From: Elusimicrobiota bacterium
GTDB taxonomy: Bacteria > Elusimicrobiota > Elusimicrobia > UBA1565 > JACRDR01
Direction: 5' to 3'
Assembly: GCA_016212845.1 (NCBI GenBank)
Contig: JACRDR010000136.1
Coordinates: 1-8,568 of the forward strand
Length of the DNA: 8,568 bases
Shown here: piece by piece, positions 6,483 through 8,568 of the stretch
Numbering within the stretch: the first letter of the stretch is position 1
Layout of the letters: every line of letters starts with the position of its first letter
Notes under the pieces: model-generated
What the model saw: the letters and a program-made list of their open reading frames with translations, nothing else
What the model was told of the DNA's origin: nothing
Databases searched by the model: none
Program-made: the position numbers and the translations under genes

Positions 6483-6537
6483 TAGGCGGACCACGGAGTC
6501 AATTTGGGGACAGTCCCCAAATTGACTCCGTCGCCTA
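6483..6537. repeat. 39-nt perfect palindrome with outer arms, REP-like
   Basis: The arms ACGGAGTCAATTTGGGGAC (6493-6511) and its exact reverse complement (6513-6531) flank one central base, so 39 nt form a perfect inverted repeat. TAGGCG (6483-6488) and CGCCTA (6532-6537) extend it, with four unpaired bases (6489-6492) on the left only. As RNA it would form an 18-bp stem with a 3-nt loop. It sits between the stop of the hydrolase gene (6543) and the HEAT gene promoter. No U-tract follows in the hydrolase direction, so it is not a standard terminator, although it could block transcripts or stabilise the mRNA 3' end. It is AT-richer than its surroundings. Dispersed palindromes with a TTTGGGGAC core are, as I recall, repeated in some bacterial genomes, so a REP- or MITE-type mobile repeat is the preferred reading. 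Only one copy is in the window. Confidence 0.75.
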
Positions 6538-6542
6538 CGCGG

Positions 6543-7352
6543 TCAAGCGGCGAGGAAGTCCAGGATCAGAGGGTTGACCGTCTCGGGCCGCTCTTCGTGC
6601 GGGGCGTGGCCCAGGCCGGGGAGCACGACGAGCTTCGCTTTCGGATGGACTTTCGCGAAGCGGTCGACGCTTTCCTGCCGCACGACCGCGTCGTGCTCGC
6701 CGCGCAGGACCAGCGTAGGGTGCGTCATCGACGAGTAGCGGTCGGTGTAGGCCGCGGGGTCGGGAGGGACGGCCCGCTGCAGGAAGGTGCGCACCGCGCG
6801 GAGGCCCCCGGGGCGCCGGAACGTCTCCGAGTACTCCGAAATCATGCGGTCGTCGACGACGCTCTTGTCGACGAACACGCTCCGGGCGACCGTCGGGACC
6901 GCCCACGGCCCGATGACGCTCGCGTAGAGCGCGCCGAACACCGGCCAGCGCAGCGGCCAGAGAATGGCGGGCTTGTCGGCGGGATACACCGGCGCGTCGA
7001 TTAAGACGACCTTGTCCACGCGGTCGGGCCGGTGCATCGCGGTCCAGATCGAGACGAGGCCTCCCATCGAGTTGCCGACGAGATGGGCCTTCTTGATCCC
7101 GAGCCGGTCCATGTGGCCGACGAGGAAGCGGCTGTAGCCTTCCGGCGAGTAGTCGAAATCGGCGGGCTGGTCCGAGGGGCCGTAACCGGGCCAGTCGAAG
7201 CAGTGGACCGTATGGCGCTTCGAGAACTCCTCCACCTGCCCTCGAAAGGAATACAAGGAGGCGCCCATGCCGTGCAGAAGGAATACCGGGGAGCCGGAGC
7301 CGTAGGTGCGCCAGCGGACGCGGACGCCCCCGAGTTCCGCGTGCTCCGTCAC
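6543..7352 (-). CDS. alpha/beta hydrolase
   Basis: 269-residue alpha/beta-hydrolase fold protein, probably cytoplasmic, of unknown substrate. Counted from the GTG start, it shows the oxyanion segment HGMG (27-30), the nucleophile elbow GNSMGG with Ser95, the likely acid Asp221 (GEHDAVV) and the catalytic His249 (GLGHAPHE). A cap region lies between about 120 and 200. The family includes esterases, C-C bond hydrolases (MhpC type), haloperoxidases and epoxide hydrolases; the Ser nucleophile excludes haloalkane dehalogenases and epoxide hydrolases, which use Asp. The start is placed at GTG 7352-7350 because homology begins there (TEHAELGGVRVRW) and because GTGA overlaps the transporter stop by 4 nt, typical of translational coupling. 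The frame stays open a further 423 nt upstream, but that part is an arginine-rich antiframe of the transporter. A palindrome follows the stop codon. Confidence 0.88.
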   Translation of the reverse strand: MTEHAELGGVRVRWRTYGSGSPVFLLHGMGASLYSFRGQVEEFSKRHTVHCFDWPGYGPSDQPADFDYSPEGYSRFLVGHMDRLGIKKAHLVGNSMGGLVSIWTAMHRPDRVDKVVLIDAPVYPADKPAILWPLRWPVFGALYASVIGPWAVPTVARSVFVDKSVVDDRMISEYSETFRRPGGLRAVRTFLQRAVPPDPAAYTDRYSSMTHPTLVLRGEHDAVVRQESVDRFAKVHPKAKLVVLPGLGHAPHEERPETVNPLILDFLAA

Positions 7353-7738
7353 GGGGTCACCGTCAGCTGGCTGGGATCGCGCGAGAGGACGAACACACCC
7401 GCGCAGATGAGGGCGATGCCGGCCCAGCGCCAGGCCGAGACCTGCTCGCCGATCATGTAGCGGGCGATGAGGGCCCCGAATACGAAGGTCATCGCGGTCA
7501 GGGGCTGAACGAAGCTCAGGTCCGCCCAGGACAGCGCCGCGGAATAAAGCGAGAAAAAGCCCACCATCAGGCACACGCCGAGCACCACCTTGGGATTGGC
7601 GAACATGCCCAGCATGCGCCAGGGCGCCGCGCCGCCGTGCGCCGAGACGTCGCCGAACTGCTTCATGCCGACGGAGAGGAGCGCCTCCCCGGACGCGGCG
7701 CAGAGGGTCGCGAGCAGCACGACGACGAAGGTTTTCAT
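7349..7738 (-). CDS. small DMT/EamA-type four-helix membrane transporter
   Basis: 129-residue integral membrane protein with four predicted helices (about 3-22, 50-70, 75-93 and 103-119), the size of a single EamA half or a small multidrug resistance (SMR) protein. In helix 1, GEALLSVGMK places Glu18 where EmrE has its essential Glu14 (AEVIGTTLMK). Helix 4 ends in ICAGVFVLS, resembling ICAGVLI of EmrE. SMR and single-domain EamA proteins work as dimers, exchanging protons for cations or moving lipid-linked sugars (ArnE/F type). The substrate here cannot be told. It is the first gene of an operon with the alpha/beta hydrolase, whose GTG overlaps its stop. The ATG lies 7 nt after a -10 box, suggesting a leaderless mRNA. 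It is divergent from the DUF5989-type gene. Confidence 0.8.
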   Translation of the reverse strand: MKTFVVVLLATLCAASGEALLSVGMKQFGDVSAHGGAAPWRMLGMFANPKVVLGVCLMVGFFSLYSAALSWADLSFVQPLTAMTFVFGALIARYMIGEQVSAWRWAGIALICAGVFVLSRDPSQLTVTP

Positions 7739-7745
7739 CCCCGTG

Positions 7746-7775
7746 AGAATAGCCCTTCCCCCCGCCCGTCGTCAA
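7746..7775 (-). promoter_or_regulatory. promoter of the transporter-hydrolase operon
   Basis: On the minus strand, TTGACG (7775-7770) and TATTCT (7751-7746) are 18 bp apart. The -10 ends 7 nt before the ATG at 7738, so transcription should begin within a base or two of the start codon, giving a leaderless or near-leaderless mRNA. The -35 is identical to that of the HEAT gene promoter. No matching promoter for the divergent gene is visible in the same 49-bp gap. Confidence 0.65.
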
Positions 7776-7787
7776 CGCCGTCGGAAA

Positions 7788-7985
7788 ATGTTTGAATGCG
7801 GCGTGGGCCTGATCAACGCGATCCGCGGCCGCGCCGGTTCCTTGGCGGACCTGCTCCGCGGGCTCGCGACGCGCGGACGGTGGTGGCTGATCCCCCTCCT
7901 GCTCGCGCTGATCGGACTCGGCTGGCTCCTGCTCGCCGCGGTGAGCCAGTCGCCGGTGGCGCCGTTCATCTACACCGTGTTCTAA
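7788..7985 (+). CDS. DUF5989-type small membrane protein
   Basis: 65-residue protein with one strongly hydrophobic helix (about 36-56), preceded by a basic stretch (LATRGRWW) and ending SPVAPFIYTVF. The pattern of a basic patch, a WWLIPLLLALIGL-like helix and an APFIYT(L/V)F terminus is the signature of DUF5989, a family of about 50-residue proteins of unknown biochemical function. From memory, these are often found beside SxtJ-type membrane proteins and carbamoyltransferases. This one has about 15 extra residues at the N-terminus. ATG 7788 is chosen with a weak GGA (7782-7784) before it; GTG 7803 is an alternative. The stop overlaps the next ATG (TAATG), so it is probably translationally coupled to the sensor protein. 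By the positive-inside rule the N-terminus should be cytoplasmic. Confidence 0.75.
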   Translation: MFECGVGLINAIRGRAGSLADLLRGLATRGRWWLIPLLLALIGLGWLLLAAVSQSPVAPFIYTVF

Positions 7986-8568
7986 TGGCTCGAAAACAAC
8001 CGGCGTTCGGCATCGGCTGGCGCTTCGCTCTCGCGAACCTCGCGGTGGGCGCGGCGCTCGTCGCCTCTCTCGTGATCGTGCAGACGCGGGCGGCCCGGCA
8101 CGCGATCCGCGAGCGCGCCCGCGCCGGAGCGGAGGTCGCGCTGGAGCAGACCGCCTCCCTTTGCCGGTCGCGGCTGGCGAAGGGCCAGACGCGCGGGCTC
8201 TACGAGGACCTCCAGCCTCTCGTCTCTCTCCAGCGGTTCGTCTCCATCGACGTCGAGGATCCCGAGGGCAAGCCGATCGTCCAGCTGACCCACCCCGAGA
8301 GACAGCGCGGGACGACCCAAGACCCCGAAGGCGGCCGCGGTTCCGACGACGTCGTCGAGCTCGAGGAGACGATCTCCGGCGGCGGGAAGCTCTTGGGGAA
8401 GCTGCGGATCGGTCTTTGGGTCCGGGGCATCAACGACGATCTCGGACGCGTGGCGCGGCGCGGCTGGGCGACGGGGCTCGGCCTGTGCGCGCTCCTGGTC
8501 TTGGCCTCCGGCTACTTGGGCGCCCGGCTCTCGCGGCGCCTCCGCCGGCTGACGGACGAAATCCGGCG
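7985..8568 (+). CDS. membrane sensor protein, probable histidine kinase N-terminus (partial)
   Basis: The 3' end lies outside the window; 194 codons are visible and the frame is open throughout. Seen: a short basic N-terminus (MARK), a first transmembrane helix (about 12-33), an extracytoplasmic region (34-157) with a charged helical start (RAARHAIRERARAGAEVALE) and a beta-rich centre (VSIDVEDPEGKPIVQLTH), a second helix (about 159-180), then ARLSRRLRRLTDEIR, which looks like the first helix of a HAMP linker. This layout is that of sensor histidine kinases, but also of some methyl-accepting proteins, diguanylate cyclases and PP2C-type phosphatases, so the output domain is unknown. The ATG overlaps the DUF5989 stop by one base (TAATG), with no Shine-Dalgarno of its own required. 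The sensor domain resembles PAS/CACHE-like folds only in general outline. Confidence 0.8.
   Translation, partial: MARKQPAFGIGWRFALANLAVGAALVASLVIVQTRAARHAIRERARAGAEVALEQTASLCRSRLAKGQTRGLYEDLQPLVSLQRFVSIDVEDPEGKPIVQLTHPERQRGTTQDPEGGRGSDDVVELEETISGGGKLLGKLRIGLWVRGINDDLGRVARRGWATGLGLCALLVLASGYLGARLSRRLRRLTDEIR

Noticed and set aside
6493..6531. The palindrome as a standard intrinsic terminator of the hydrolase operon
   Set aside because: The stem is strong, but the sequence after it in the direction of transcription is GGTCCGCCTATTGACG, with no U-tract. The near-zero loop and perfect symmetry suit a repeat element or protein site better.
6504..7004. 166-codon plus-strand frame beginning inside the palindrome
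   Set aside because: It is antisense to the hydrolase, rich in Arg, Asp and Val, with no ribosome site or family resemblance; the ATG-like start inside the repeat is incidental.
7353..7775. N-terminal extension of the hydrolase frame up to an ATG at 7775
   Set aside because: This part translates to arginine-rich sequence overlapping the transporter in another frame, and hydrolase homology begins right after the GTG at 7352. The GTGA overlap gives a better start.
7590..7787. Upstream extension of the DUF5989-type frame on the plus strand
   Set aside because: It runs antisense through the transporter gene and its promoter, and the family needs only the C-terminal 50 residues or so; ATG 7788 is sufficient.
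7739..7787. A second, plus-strand promoter for the DUF5989-type gene in the divergent gap
   Set aside because: No TTGACA-like and TATAAT-like pair with usable spacing is visible on the plus strand. GAGAAT at 7745-7750 is too weak and lacks a -35 partner.

Overview
The window comes from a GC-rich bacterium (roughly two thirds G+C by eye, G/C-dominated third codon positions). It probably has a Gram-negative type envelope, judging from an apparent exported HEAT-repeat protein and a two-membrane-segment sensor protein. Nothing here fixes the phylum. Promoters look sigma70-like: TTGACG -35 boxes paired with TATACT or TATTCT, and one extended -10 TGATATAAT. Gene density is high, with short gaps and start/stop overlaps. 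No rRNA, tRNA, CRISPR array, insertion sequence or phage gene is visible.

Left block, plus strand (1-5584): a two-core MscS-like membrane protein (start possibly outside the window), then glycerol kinase (glpK) behind its own extended -10 promoter, the translational GTPase TypA/BipA 13 nt further on, and a GalT-like nucleotidylyltransferase 14 nt after typA. The last gene has no Shine-Dalgarno but carries a -10 hexamer exactly 7 nt before its ATG, so it may be expressed from its own leaderless transcript.

Middle block, minus strand (5581-7738): a HEAT-repeat protein, apparently exported, converges on the GalT-like gene and their stop codons share a CTAG tetranucleotide. Upstream of it come a good promoter and a 39-nt perfect palindrome resembling a REP-type dispersed repeat. 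Beyond the palindrome is a two-gene operon read leftwards: a four-helix small DMT/EamA-type transporter, then an alpha/beta hydrolase beginning at a GTG that overlaps the transporter stop (GTGA). This operon starts at a promoter whose -10 lies 7 nt from the ATG, so it too looks leaderless.

Right block, plus strand (7788-8568): divergent from that operon across 49 bp is a 65-residue DUF5989-type membrane protein. Its stop overlaps the start (TAATG) of a membrane sensor protein (TM, extracytoplasmic domain, TM, HAMP-like start) that runs off the window and is probably a histidine kinase.

The points most worth a second look are the internally duplicated MscS core with an extra helix between the copies, the palindrome abutting a promoter, the recurring -10-to-ATG spacing suggesting leaderless mRNAs, and the unusual pairing of a DUF5989 protein with a sensor protein. 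I did not identify a complete novel multi-gene system.
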